From Mucilaginibacter pedocola (GTDB taxonomy: Bacteria > Bacteroidota > Bacteroidia > Sphingobacteriales > Sphingobacteriaceae): a stretch of 64,000 nt of DNA. The notes under the pieces were generated by a model. It ran no database searches and was not told where the DNA came from. It worked only from the letters and a program-made list of their open reading frames with translations. The position numbers were made by a program, and so were the translations under genes. Below, one piece after another: positions 18,031 through 25,582 of the stretch (position 1 is the stretch's first letter; each line of letters begins with the position of its first letter). The stretch covers positions 434,001 through 498,000 of the forward strand of contig NZ_MBTF01000034.1 of NCBI RefSeq assembly GCF_002013915.1. The letters run 5' to 3'.

Positions 18031-19614
18031 TTAATATCTGAATAACAAAGGCTCTCTTACCTCCCTTGCATTTGCCGGCACAAGGATTTCATGAACCACA
18101 GCAGCTATCTGCCAGGCAAGGTATGGCGGTACCGCATTGCCCACCTGATGAAATTGTTGCGTCCGGCTTCCGCAGAACCAATAGTTATCAGGAAATGTCT
18201 GTATGCGGGCAGCTTCGCGTACGGTAAGGCTACGGCACTGCGACGGGTCATAGTGAATAAAATAATGTCCGTCCTTTGAAATGTGGCTTGTAACGGTGGT
18301 TGCCGGTTCATCCGGAAGCTGAACACGGAAACGGTCATTGAATTTACCCGATTCCGCATTTTCATGGTCGGGGATCAGATCAGTGCCAAATTTACGGTAG
18401 TCCTCCATCCTCGGGAATTTTTTAAACTCGCGGGTATAAAGCGAAGCAAACAGGTAACGCTTCAGATCCTGGGTCAGGTGCCCCCTTGACTGGTGCTGTA
18501 TAACTCCCTGTAACTTTTCGTCTGAATACCACCTGCTGAGTGGATGTGTTGCAGCGATTGTACACGGAGTCCGGCGAAAATCCGAACCGGTAGTTTCCGG
18601 CAGTGTTTGCTCAAATTTCACATCATATCCCAGCTCTGAAAATGAATTTAGTAGTTCGACCGTATAAGCTTTTACCCGTTTCGACCAATTTAAAAATGAG
18701 TCTTCCAAGTTCAGATATTTGCGGACTTTCTTCGTGCCAGTTTCAGTACTAACCACTTCAGTGCGGGTAAATTCACGGTAGATCCCGCTTCTGACAGACG
18801 GAAGCGCACCGATCACCGACCGCAGATCTATTCTCCGGGAGGGTTCGAGCGTTCCGGGTTGAACATCAATATCTTCGCGGATGCCGAGCAATATTACCCG
18901 GTGACGCCTTTGAGGTGCACCGTAATTTTCAGCTTTTATAAGATAATCGGTGTCTGCACGGACATCGCCTTTCACAAGGGAATAGATACGGTATGCCGGG
19001 GGCGCAAATTCTGGAAAAACTGTGGCCGGTGTGGTCAGGTCGGCCATAATTTTACCGAATATTTTTTCACCATTAAGTTCTGCTGAAAGCAGACCCTTCA
19101 CATTCTCCATGACAAATACGGCAGGTTGGTGCCTGGCAATGATGCGTAAATATTCCTTGTATAAATGAACCCGGTGGTCTGTTTCGCTGATGCCGCCGAC
19201 ACGTGATCTTCCTACAAGGGAGTAAGCCTGGCAGGGAGGTCCGCCAATTAGCACCCAGTTGGTTTCGCCGTCCAATTTTTCCGCAATCCGATTATCTATT
19301 TCTGCCTCCGGTGTTTCGCCGAGCGTAGCCTGCCAGGCTTCATGTAATGCCTCTTGATGCTGTTCAGGCCAGGCATTATAAAGTTCTTCTATAGTAATCT
19401 CCTGTCTGAGAAAAGCGTAATATTCTTCAGGCAACTCGCGAAAAGGAAACTGTCGTAAAAAGGAACGAAGGGTTAGAGTTTGATGCGCATGGCTGTCTTT
19501 TTCAATAGAAAGCTCAATTTTGAAAACACGCTCATTATCATTCCCTATTAGCGAACTGAACCCTTCGGCTAAGCCACCAGGGCCTGCAAACAAATCTATT
19601 ATCGGAAAAGGCAT
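18031..19614 (-). CDS. DNA (cytosine-5) methyltransferase
   Basis: A 527-aa C5 cytosine methyltransferase with its motifs in order: motif I IDLFAGPGGLAEGF, motif IV GGPPCQAYS with catalytic Cys128, motif VI VMENVKGLL, motif VIII QRRHRVILLG and motif X QVGNAVPPYLAWQIA. A ~75-residue insertion between motifs I and IV and the long region before motif IX make it larger than the minimal enzymes (~330 aa); the variable region near residues 330-450 should set the target sequence, which cannot be read. Neighbours are the MutL-like gene (75 bp) and the KaiC-like gene (76 bp). Vsr endonuclease, the usual partner that repairs deaminated 5-methylcytosine, is three genes upstream in place of being adjacent. 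Confidence 0.93.
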   Translation of the reverse strand: MPFPIIDLFAGPGGLAEGFSSLIGNDNERVFKIELSIEKDSHAHQTLTLRSFLRQFPFRELPEEYYAFLRQEITIEELYNAWPEQHQEALHEAWQATLGETPEAEIDNRIAEKLDGETNWVLIGGPPCQAYSLVGRSRVGGISETDHRVHLYKEYLRIIARHQPAVFVMENVKGLLSAELNGEKIFGKIMADLTTPATVFPEFAPPAYRIYSLVKGDVRADTDYLIKAENYGAPQRRHRVILLGIREDIDVQPGTLEPSRRIDLRSVIGALPSVRSGIYREFTRTEVVSTETGTKKVRKYLNLEDSFLNWSKRVKAYTVELLNSFSELGYDVKFEQTLPETTGSDFRRTPCTIAATHPLSRWYSDEKLQGVIQHQSRGHLTQDLKRYLFASLYTREFKKFPRMEDYRKFGTDLIPDHENAESGKFNDRFRVQLPDEPATTVTSHISKDGHYFIHYDPSQCRSLTVREAARIQTFPDNYWFCGSRTQQFHQVGNAVPPYLAWQIAAVVHEILVPANAREVREPLLFRY

Positions 19615-19690
19615 TAAAAAAATTAAAGTAAAAGACTAAGATATACATATTATTCTTTTACCATATAATGGGTTTGTTGCTTGAGCTGTG

Positions 19691-22135
19691 CTAGGATTTA
19701 CTTTCCAGCATTTCTATAACGTCATTGTAGGAATAATTTTTAATAAATACACTTCGCTGACGATCCCACTCCAAAAGGTTTGTCGGAACAGATTGACCAA
19801 TTCCTCCTTTAATTGAAAGGAGATATTTTCGCTCGCCATCATTGAATATCATCTGTTCCAGAAAAAAATAATAATCGGAAGCTTTAACCAAAGCGTGCAG
19901 AAATGGAGCCATTCCTTTTTGCATCAAAAGGTGATCGGGTGATTGATTAACCATTTGATTCCTTGATTGAGGCTCATTATCTAATAACTTATCGTTCAGC
20001 GCAAAGTTGGTGAATGTGCTTACTACCGTCAGGTCATATCTGGCTAAAATATTATATAAAAGGGGCCATACCATATCATTTTCCTGAAGTTTGACAAACT
20101 GAAGGAATACATTGTGAAGACCGTCTATCAAGATACCTGTAAAAGGGTGTCCCTCCAATGTTGCCTCATCAATTTTACGGGTAATTTTATTAATGAAATC
20201 TTCCGGTGAAATAAATCCCGGATAAAATATCAGATATTCTACTAACGGATCGGGCAAAGATTGATAAGACGAATTAATTTTTTTTGAAAGTTCACCTTTT
20301 TCAAAAATCAGATCGTGATAATATTTTTGCGGATATAAAAAAGAAATAATCAAGATTTTTCGACGATAGACCGAACTTGAAAAATCAATATTACAGATAT
20401 CGCAGGTAAGATGATGACTTTCAATTGGTGGTGTCAAAAGTAATTTGAGAGCGAATCCAGCCTTTCCTGTACTCCCATAGCCATGTACGAGAATGTGAGT
20501 ACGCGGGAAGATTTTAAAAAAAGGCCCTTTTTTTTGCTCAATTTCTTTACTGTATATTTTTTCTAACTTCCGGTCGTCATTGAGATAATTAAGGGCGTGA
20601 ATTATACTGTTTTCATCGTGCAAGTAGCGCTTCAGTTTTTCCTTACGGTCCATCTGCGAAGGTATTTGCGGCGATATCCTGAATCCGTCTTGTCCACTAA
20701 GATGAAAAATATGAGTGCCCTGACGCGACATTTGTTGCCGGGTTTTATAAAGATTAAATAGGCGGAGAGGCTTTTCCCCTTTTTTATCCAATCCTTTGTG
20801 TAAAAGTTTTACCCCCGTATCTACTAAATATTCCAATTTTAGCTTTTCAAGCACTCCTTCACCCCCAACCAGTATTACTATACTTTTAAGCTTCCGCAGA
20901 TTGTCCACGAGGTTCTCTATTAAAGCATAATCTTTTGAGTCCCAAAATTCATTGAGGTTGTCAATTACAATGATAGATTGATAATATTGGTTGACAGTTT
21001 TCTCTGATTCGAGTTGATCCTTGAATTTATTAATAAGCTTATAAAAATCTTTTAAATCGAGGGTAAGATCTGATTTAAAAGGGAAAAACCATTTATCAGT
21101 TTTCTGATATATAGACAATGTTTTTTCGAACGGAGTCTGCAGACTTAGCAAACGTTTCCTGATATCGCTGATATCCTCTTCAAGGCTGAGGTAAAAACAA
21201 TGAACGCCAAGTGGGGCAAGAGAATTTGCCAAAGCGAGAGCGAAAGAAGTTTTGCCAATTCCGGCCTGGCCACTAAGACCAATAACGAGTCCACCCGAAG
21301 AAGCAGGCTTCATGCCGCCAAAAAAAACAACATCCGCCCCTTTTATTGGAAGCGGAATACCATATAGTTGATTAACAAGTTCTCCTGTGTCAGGAAGCTC
21401 ATCATATTTATTAGATATTCGAAATCTGGGCATCAACAGCCTTCCGGAAAACTCTTCAGAAAACGATTCTATTTCGTCTATTGTTACAAAATTCTCAGCT
21501 TCAATTTTATTGGCAAACCAAAGATGAGTTATTCCTTTCATGGCCAGAAAATGCCCAACAATCATGTTCTTATATGATTTGGACGAAGTGGCTTTGGCAT
21601 CGCGCGGCCATCTTGCTTGAATCCTAATATGTCTGGACAACGAGTCAGTTGCATCCGAAACGTCTTCTTCATTAAATGCGCCAATCAATGTTTCGTCACT
21701 TGCGGGATTGTTCTGGCTGTAATTTTTCTCAAGCGCATTGAAAAGCAAAGTGCGACAGGCGGCTAAAGAATACCCGGCTGTCTGAGAATGTTCAGGCACG
21801 ATGAGAACATAATAAAGTATATGCAAAGGGGAAGGTAAAACGTAGCCGGACTTAACATTAACTTCCTGAGCATCTTTAAATGCATTGATTGTAAGATTTA
21901 ATATTCTTGGAAAAACTTTTTCGCCCCTTTTTTGATGGCTGGAGAATAGTCCTTCAAGAATATGACGATCAGCATTTTTCTGGCTCAGAAGAGGATTGAA
22001 ACATTCTATTAAGTCCGGATTTTCCGGTCGAAGTTCGTTGATATTTTCACCGATTCTAATACATTTCAGCAATGCTTTATTGATACAGGCTAAAACTGGT
22101 ACTGCTATATCAGAATAGATAAATTTATTCTCCAT
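19691..22135 (-). CDS. KaiC/RadA-like protein with two RecA-fold domains, the second degenerate
   Basis: An 814-aa protein. Residues 1-265 have no recognised domain. The first RecA-like domain has Walker A GQAGIGKT (289-296), a Walker B-like strand ending IIVID (Asp392) and a KaiC-like tail with KTRQQMSRQGTHIFHL followed by GFRISP. The second domain begins at about residue 545: Walker A-like GYGSTGKA (552-559) keeps Lys558 but has Ala in place of Ser/Thr, and Asp671 in ILIDGLHNV is its Walker B counterpart. The double-domain plan recalls the CI/CII layout of KaiC, but clock components are absent. It is translated 6 nt after the 338-aa-class gene. Base composition is visibly AT-richer than in the Mza genes, so a separate origin is likely. 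Confidence 0.75.
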   Translation of the reverse strand: MENKFIYSDIAVPVLACINKALLKCIRIGENINELRPENPDLIECFNPLLSQKNADRHILEGLFSSHQKRGEKVFPRILNLTINAFKDAQEVNVKSGYVLPSPLHILYYVLIVPEHSQTAGYSLAACRTLLFNALEKNYSQNNPASDETLIGAFNEEDVSDATDSLSRHIRIQARWPRDAKATSSKSYKNMIVGHFLAMKGITHLWFANKIEAENFVTIDEIESFSEEFSGRLLMPRFRISNKYDELPDTGELVNQLYGIPLPIKGADVVFFGGMKPASSGGLVIGLSGQAGIGKTSFALALANSLAPLGVHCFYLSLEEDISDIRKRLLSLQTPFEKTLSIYQKTDKWFFPFKSDLTLDLKDFYKLINKFKDQLESEKTVNQYYQSIIVIDNLNEFWDSKDYALIENLVDNLRKLKSIVILVGGEGVLEKLKLEYLVDTGVKLLHKGLDKKGEKPLRLFNLYKTRQQMSRQGTHIFHLSGQDGFRISPQIPSQMDRKEKLKRYLHDENSIIHALNYLNDDRKLEKIYSKEIEQKKGPFFKIFPRTHILVHGYGSTGKAGFALKLLLTPPIESHHLTCDICNIDFSSSVYRRKILIISFLYPQKYYHDLIFEKGELSKKINSSYQSLPDPLVEYLIFYPGFISPEDFINKITRKIDEATLEGHPFTGILIDGLHNVFLQFVKLQENDMVWPLLYNILARYDLTVVSTFTNFALNDKLLDNEPQSRNQMVNQSPDHLLMQKGMAPFLHALVKASDYYFFLEQMIFNDGERKYLLSIKGGIGQSVPTNLLEWDRQRSVFIKNYSYNDVIEMLESKS

Positions 22136-22141
22136 TGCCTG

Positions 22142-23098
22142 TTAGTGATTTTCTAAAGTTCTTTTATTGTTATCCTGGGATTTTTTTTGCGAATTCAGAG
22201 AACGGTACCTCGCAGTATTACTTGACCGTCCAACAAAAACGGCAAATCCGGAATTTAATTTATTAAGTTCTTTTAACTTATTTATTCTGTCGGCTGCAAA
22301 CTTAAGTCTTTTGGTTTTGGAACCTCCACTGGATGATTTTATCGGATATTTTCGTTGTCCGGTAGTCTGGTTACCCCGCTTTTTAGAAACCGGGGGTTCA
22401 TTGCGAATTGGTGCTGCATTTGTTGAAGGCACGGAGTGGGTTAATATCTTAAAGCCATAATTTTCGGCATAGTAGGCTGCAAGTTCCTTATCATCCCCAT
22501 TGAAGTATTGATTCCATTTACTGAAAGCAACCGAAAGCTCTTCATTGGATTGTCCTTTAAGAATCTGCGGAATCAACGCAAAAAGATAACTAGCGTCATA
22601 ATCTGTTTGAAGCAGAGATGTAATCATGTCAACACCTTTGACATAATTAACATTTAAAATTAATTCAGCAAACAACCAAGGGTCCAGTTTTCTGAGCAAT
22701 GGGAACCGCTGCTCAAGAAACCCAGCAGAGAATCCTCGTGGCTCCATTCGTTGGACAGCTCTAGCCACACAAGCTTTAAGTATAATATCTTCTTTTTCTG
22801 CCTGATGTTCAACATAGCCTTTCAACGCTTCCAACATCTTTTCAAGAGAAAATTCGGAGACGCTGATATAGGACTCCAACTCGGAGAAATTAACCTGATG
22901 GAATTCAGAAAATGACCCCACAAGATTGCATACTACCATTTCCTCGAATTTCTTTTCGGGACTTAGCGGTGACATCGTTGCATTTAACTGGGCCTTTTTA
23001 AGAAGTGGAGTTACGCCGCTAATATCAGGCATTTTCAAATCCTCATTGAGGATTAACTGTTTCAGTTCATCGGTACTCTTTTCAAGTTCTGTTACCAT
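22142..23098 (-). CDS. Unrecognised helical protein with a basic C-terminal tail
   Basis: I do not recognise a family. The start is placed at the ATG at 23098 (318 aa), 1 nt after the stop of the upstream gene; the longer frame to 23158 would overlap that gene. Residues 1-230 are rich in helices with alternating hydrophobic and acidic residues. The last ~100 residues are strongly basic and Ser/Lys/Arg rich (SKKRGNQ, GGSKTKRLKF, RYRSLNSQKK), as in a nucleic-acid-binding or flexible tail. It sits between the 279-aa gene and the KaiC-like gene with gaps of 1 and 6 nt, which points to a three-component unit. Confidence 0.6.
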   Translation of the reverse strand: MVTELEKSTDELKQLILNEDLKMPDISGVTPLLKKAQLNATMSPLSPEKKFEEMVVCNLVGSFSEFHQVNFSELESYISVSEFSLEKMLEALKGYVEHQAEKEDIILKACVARAVQRMEPRGFSAGFLEQRFPLLRKLDPWLFAELILNVNYVKGVDMITSLLQTDYDASYLFALIPQILKGQSNEELSVAFSKWNQYFNGDDKELAAYYAENYGFKILTHSVPSTNAAPIRNEPPVSKKRGNQTTGQRKYPIKSSSGGSKTKRLKFAADRINKLKELNKLNSGFAVFVGRSSNTARYRSLNSQKKSQDNNKRTLENH

Positions 23099-23099
23099 T

Positions 23100-23939
23100 T
23101 CAAAAAGTCTCGTATAGATTGGGATTAATATTAAAAAACTGATTTGGTGTATGTACAAATTCTTCGAATCCTGTTTCAGTCATACAGGAATCTAACGGCT
23201 TTGTAAGCCCATTTGGGAGGAACTGTTCATAAAAACCAGCATCGAATGACGTAGGTTTCCTAACGTTATAATCAGCGGAAAGCTTATGGGTAAAAATAAT
23301 TTTTTTTGATGCGCCCATGATTCCTGCTCTGCATGGAAGTTTCTGGATTGCAATTTGATTAGCAAAAATATCCTCCGACGACGGCATTGGGAATGACCAT
23401 TGAATACCTTTGTAAAACGTCAGATAAGCGTCGCGTAACTTCGGGCCGTCTTTGCCGGCCCAAGTCTCTAAGCCAAAATATTTCAGGCAGTTCTTTTCAT
23501 TTTCGTAACTGCTTTTCACTGCTTTGTTGTTAAGAAAAGATTTTAACAAAAGCCTTCGTGCATCATCATCCCGTGCATACATAAGTTCCTTTACTTTTGC
23601 TGATGTATTGGACGCTACAATACCTGTAATTTCTGAAATCCATGAAATAAACGCAGCAGCATCGCTGATCCGGACAAATGGATTCAGGTTGTCAACTACA
23701 TGACATTCGACACCTAACAACTTATTGGTATAAAAAAAGACGTTGTTCGATTCCTGATGAAACAATTCCGGCGACATACCTGCTTTGATACCACATAAAG
23801 TATTTAGACAGCGTTCTTTATCGACGTCTTTTAGTTCATTATCAGCAAGTAACTGATTAAAAAAATAACCAAAATGCGTTTTGATCACATCGTAGGAAGG
23901 AAATTTTATGGAATCTTCGAATAAAGTAAGATCAATCAT
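23100..23939 (-). CDS. Unrecognised 279-aa protein, first gene of the KaiC-like trio
   Basis: No known family or catalytic motif is apparent. The N-terminal part is helical, with a hydrophobic-acidic pattern (FGYFFNQLL, VDKERCLNTL), and the C-terminal part has several aromatic and proline residues (FPMPSSEDIF, GFYEQFLPNGL). There is no signal peptide or membrane segment. Its stop lies 1 nt from the start of the next gene, so the two are likely co-translated, and about 100 bp of AT-rich DNA separates it from vsr upstream. Function is unknown; the close linkage to a KaiC-like ATPase and to defence genes is the only clue. Confidence 0.6.
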   Translation of the reverse strand: MIDLTLFEDSIKFPSYDVIKTHFGYFFNQLLADNELKDVDKERCLNTLCGIKAGMSPELFHQESNNVFFYTNKLLGVECHVVDNLNPFVRISDAAAFISWISEITGIVASNTSAKVKELMYARDDDARRLLLKSFLNNKAVKSSYENEKNCLKYFGLETWAGKDGPKLRDAYLTFYKGIQWSFPMPSSEDIFANQIAIQKLPCRAGIMGASKKIIFTHKLSADYNVRKPTSFDAGFYEQFLPNGLTKPLDSCMTETGFEEFVHTPNQFFNINPNLYETF

Positions 23940-24039
23940 TAAGCCAGATGAAATAAAAAGTCAACACACTTTCGGGAAATTTCGTAATAAAATCTGAAAT
24001 AACAAGCCAGTTTTTTTATTATCTCTTAATTCTGCAATT

Positions 24040-24459
24040 CTATGACAACCTGATAAGTGAATTTTCAATTGCATAAAGCGTTTCTAACGTCTTTTTCTTT
24101 AAGTCACATTCCCAAACCGTGATTACCTTGTAGCCTGCCGTTTTTAGCGCAAGTTCAGATTTATCATCATTTTCAATGTTACGATTAATCTTACTAAGCC
24201 ACCAGTCTGTCCTTGTTTTAGGAATTACAAAATATCTGCACCCTTGATGGCCATGCCAGAAACAACCATGAATAAAAATAACGGCTTTATACTTAGGAAG
24301 TATAATATCAGGTTTGCCCGGCAGTTTTTTTTCGTGCAGCCTAAACCGGTAGCCTCTGGAGAATAAAAACTTCCGGACGAGTATTTCAGGCTTCGTATCC
24401 TTGCTTCGGATACGGGACATATTGTAACTCCTGGTCTCTTTGGTGTGAACGTCCGCCAT
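24040..24459 (-). CDS. vsr: Very short patch repair (Vsr) endonuclease
   Basis: A 139-aa protein, the usual length for Vsr. The conserved parts are MSRIRSKDTKPE near the N-terminus, KLPGKPDIIL containing the catalytic Asp, FIHGCFWHGHQGC with the metal-site Cys and His residues, and a C-terminal VITVWECDL. Vsr nicks next to T:G mismatches created by deamination of 5-methylcytosine and is normally encoded next to its cytosine methyltransferase. Here three unrelated genes (22142-23939 and the KaiC-like gene) separate it from the methyltransferase at 18031-19614, though all read the same way. It could be the first gene of the whole operon. Confidence 0.92.
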   Translation of the reverse strand: MADVHTKETRSYNMSRIRSKDTKPEILVRKFLFSRGYRFRLHEKKLPGKPDIILPKYKAVIFIHGCFWHGHQGCRYFVIPKTRTDWWLSKINRNIENDDKSELALKTAGYKVITVWECDLKKKTLETLYAIENSLIRLS

Positions 24460-24492
24460 GTATCTGATTAACGTAAACTCAGGCAGTATGTT

Positions 24493-24780
24493 CTACTGGA
24501 CCTGAGACGGCAGAGGAATGTACTGATCAAGCCCCGTTTCTATCAGAAATACTTCATGCATAACACTGTAAACATCAAGCCCGTTCTTTTCACAAACCTC
24601 AAAGCACTGCTCCATCAGCCGGTTCCTTAAATCAGCTTCTTGTGGCGTATAACAGGGCAATCCCGTTTCCATAATGACATAATTATGGAAGTCCTCATCC
24701 GGATGGGCATTGGTGCCCTCAGCCACCAGTTGTTTCATGAAAAGTTCCACATCGGCAGGGGTTAATATTTCGGTGATCAT
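24493..24780 (-). CDS. Hypothetical protein, 95 aa, at the boundary of the mobilisation block
   Basis: A small acidic protein (95 aa) without a recognised family. It is mostly helical, with paired Cys in METGLPCY and MEQCFEVCEKNG. It ends 33 bp before vsr in the same direction, so a transcript from its promoter could enter the defence operon. A one-mismatch -7 element (TATATTTA) lies just upstream of its start. Its style matches small accessory genes of Bacteroidota mobile elements, so it probably belongs to the element backbone. Confidence 0.6.
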   Translation of the reverse strand: MITEILTPADVELFMKQLVAEGTNAHPDEDFHNYVIMETGLPCYTPQEADLRNRLMEQCFEVCEKNGLDVYSVMHEVFLIETGLDQYIPLPSQVQ

Positions 24781-24921
24781 GGTGGTTAATTTTAGTGAAA
24801 TTACTCTTAAATATAACGATTTTTCTGTATATTAAGTATGGATTTCTGAAAAAAATCGGGTTTTAGCTATGCTGGATTTGCTGAGCTTCCACTGGAAAAT
24901 ATGCTGGTGCTCATCCCGGCA

Positions 24922-25083
24922 ATGTCGAGGGAGGATATCATTGAATGGCTGTGCTGGAATGACCATAACGGCTTTTACCGTGATGAACAATCTCTTAAAG
25001 AATTGGCTAATTTAATAGGCCGGGATGAAGGAATTGAGATCATGGTCCGGTGGATAGAGGACGGGCGTCCTGCTGCTTATTGA
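24922..25083 (+). CDS. Small hypothetical protein, 53 aa
   Basis: A short ORF read from the ATG at 24922; an in-frame ATG at 24901 would add seven residues of less natural sequence. It is helical and amphipathic, with segments such as DIIEWLCWND and IEIMVRWIEDG. Its last 44 bp overlap the end of the 180-aa gene on the other strand, which weakens the call. The amino acid pattern looks like a real protein. Function is unknown. Confidence 0.4.
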   Translation: MSREDIIEWLCWNDHNGFYRDEQSLKELANLIGRDEGIEIMVRWIEDGRPAAY

Positions 25084-25582
25084 AAAACGCCATTAGGGAT
25101 GTTTGGGTTTTAAATGCAGCTTTTTTTTCCACTTTCCCTTTCACCTGCAATCTTTCCTGTAGCAGCAGGCGCGATAACGTTTCGATTGACCGGTAATGGG
25201 TATTTTGATAAACATACACATCATCGTCCTCCAGGTAACTTACCCCTGCGAAATCCTTTTGCCCCAAACGTATGTCGCAGGCCTGGCCTTTTTCGTACCT
25301 GGCCTGTCCGTACAGGCTCATCATCGGCTCACAATAATCATAGACAAAACCAACCCCGAAACGGTCAGCGATTACTCGGGCTGTCTCCAGTTGCGGACCC
25401 CAGCGCGTCCCGAACAGGAAACGCCCCCGGCTAAAACCGATATCCTGAAAATAGCCATCGGTGCCCTCTATCGTAACACCGCCCCATTCGTCCCGCGGCA
25501 ACCCTGCGAGGAAAAGATTTGCCCGCTGGACTTTTGCGCTATCACCGGTAAAATAAAGTTCGTTAAAACATGTATTTGCCAT
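25040..25582 (-). CDS. YubB/Api92-like ferredoxin-fold protein, tentative
   Basis: A 180-aa protein beginning MANTCFNELYFTGDS, the pattern of the ferredoxin-like N-terminal domain found in YubB/Api92-like proteins of plasmids and phages. The middle part, with segments GRFLFGTRWGP and FGVGFVYDYCEP, is typical of the same group; the C-terminal ~50 residues are basic and poorly structured. Its start codon abuts the stop of the coupling-protein gene, so it is in the same operon and downstream of nothing else mobilisation-related. The family function is unsettled. The assignment is by sequence style and is moderate. Confidence 0.5.
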   Translation of the reverse strand: MANTCFNELYFTGDSAKVQRANLFLAGLPRDEWGGVTIEGTDGYFQDIGFSRGRFLFGTRWGPQLETARVIADRFGVGFVYDYCEPMMSLYGQARYEKGQACDIRLGQKDFAGVSYLEDDDVYVYQNTHYRSIETLSRLLLQERLQVKGKVEKKAAFKTQTSLMAFFNKQQDARPLSTGP

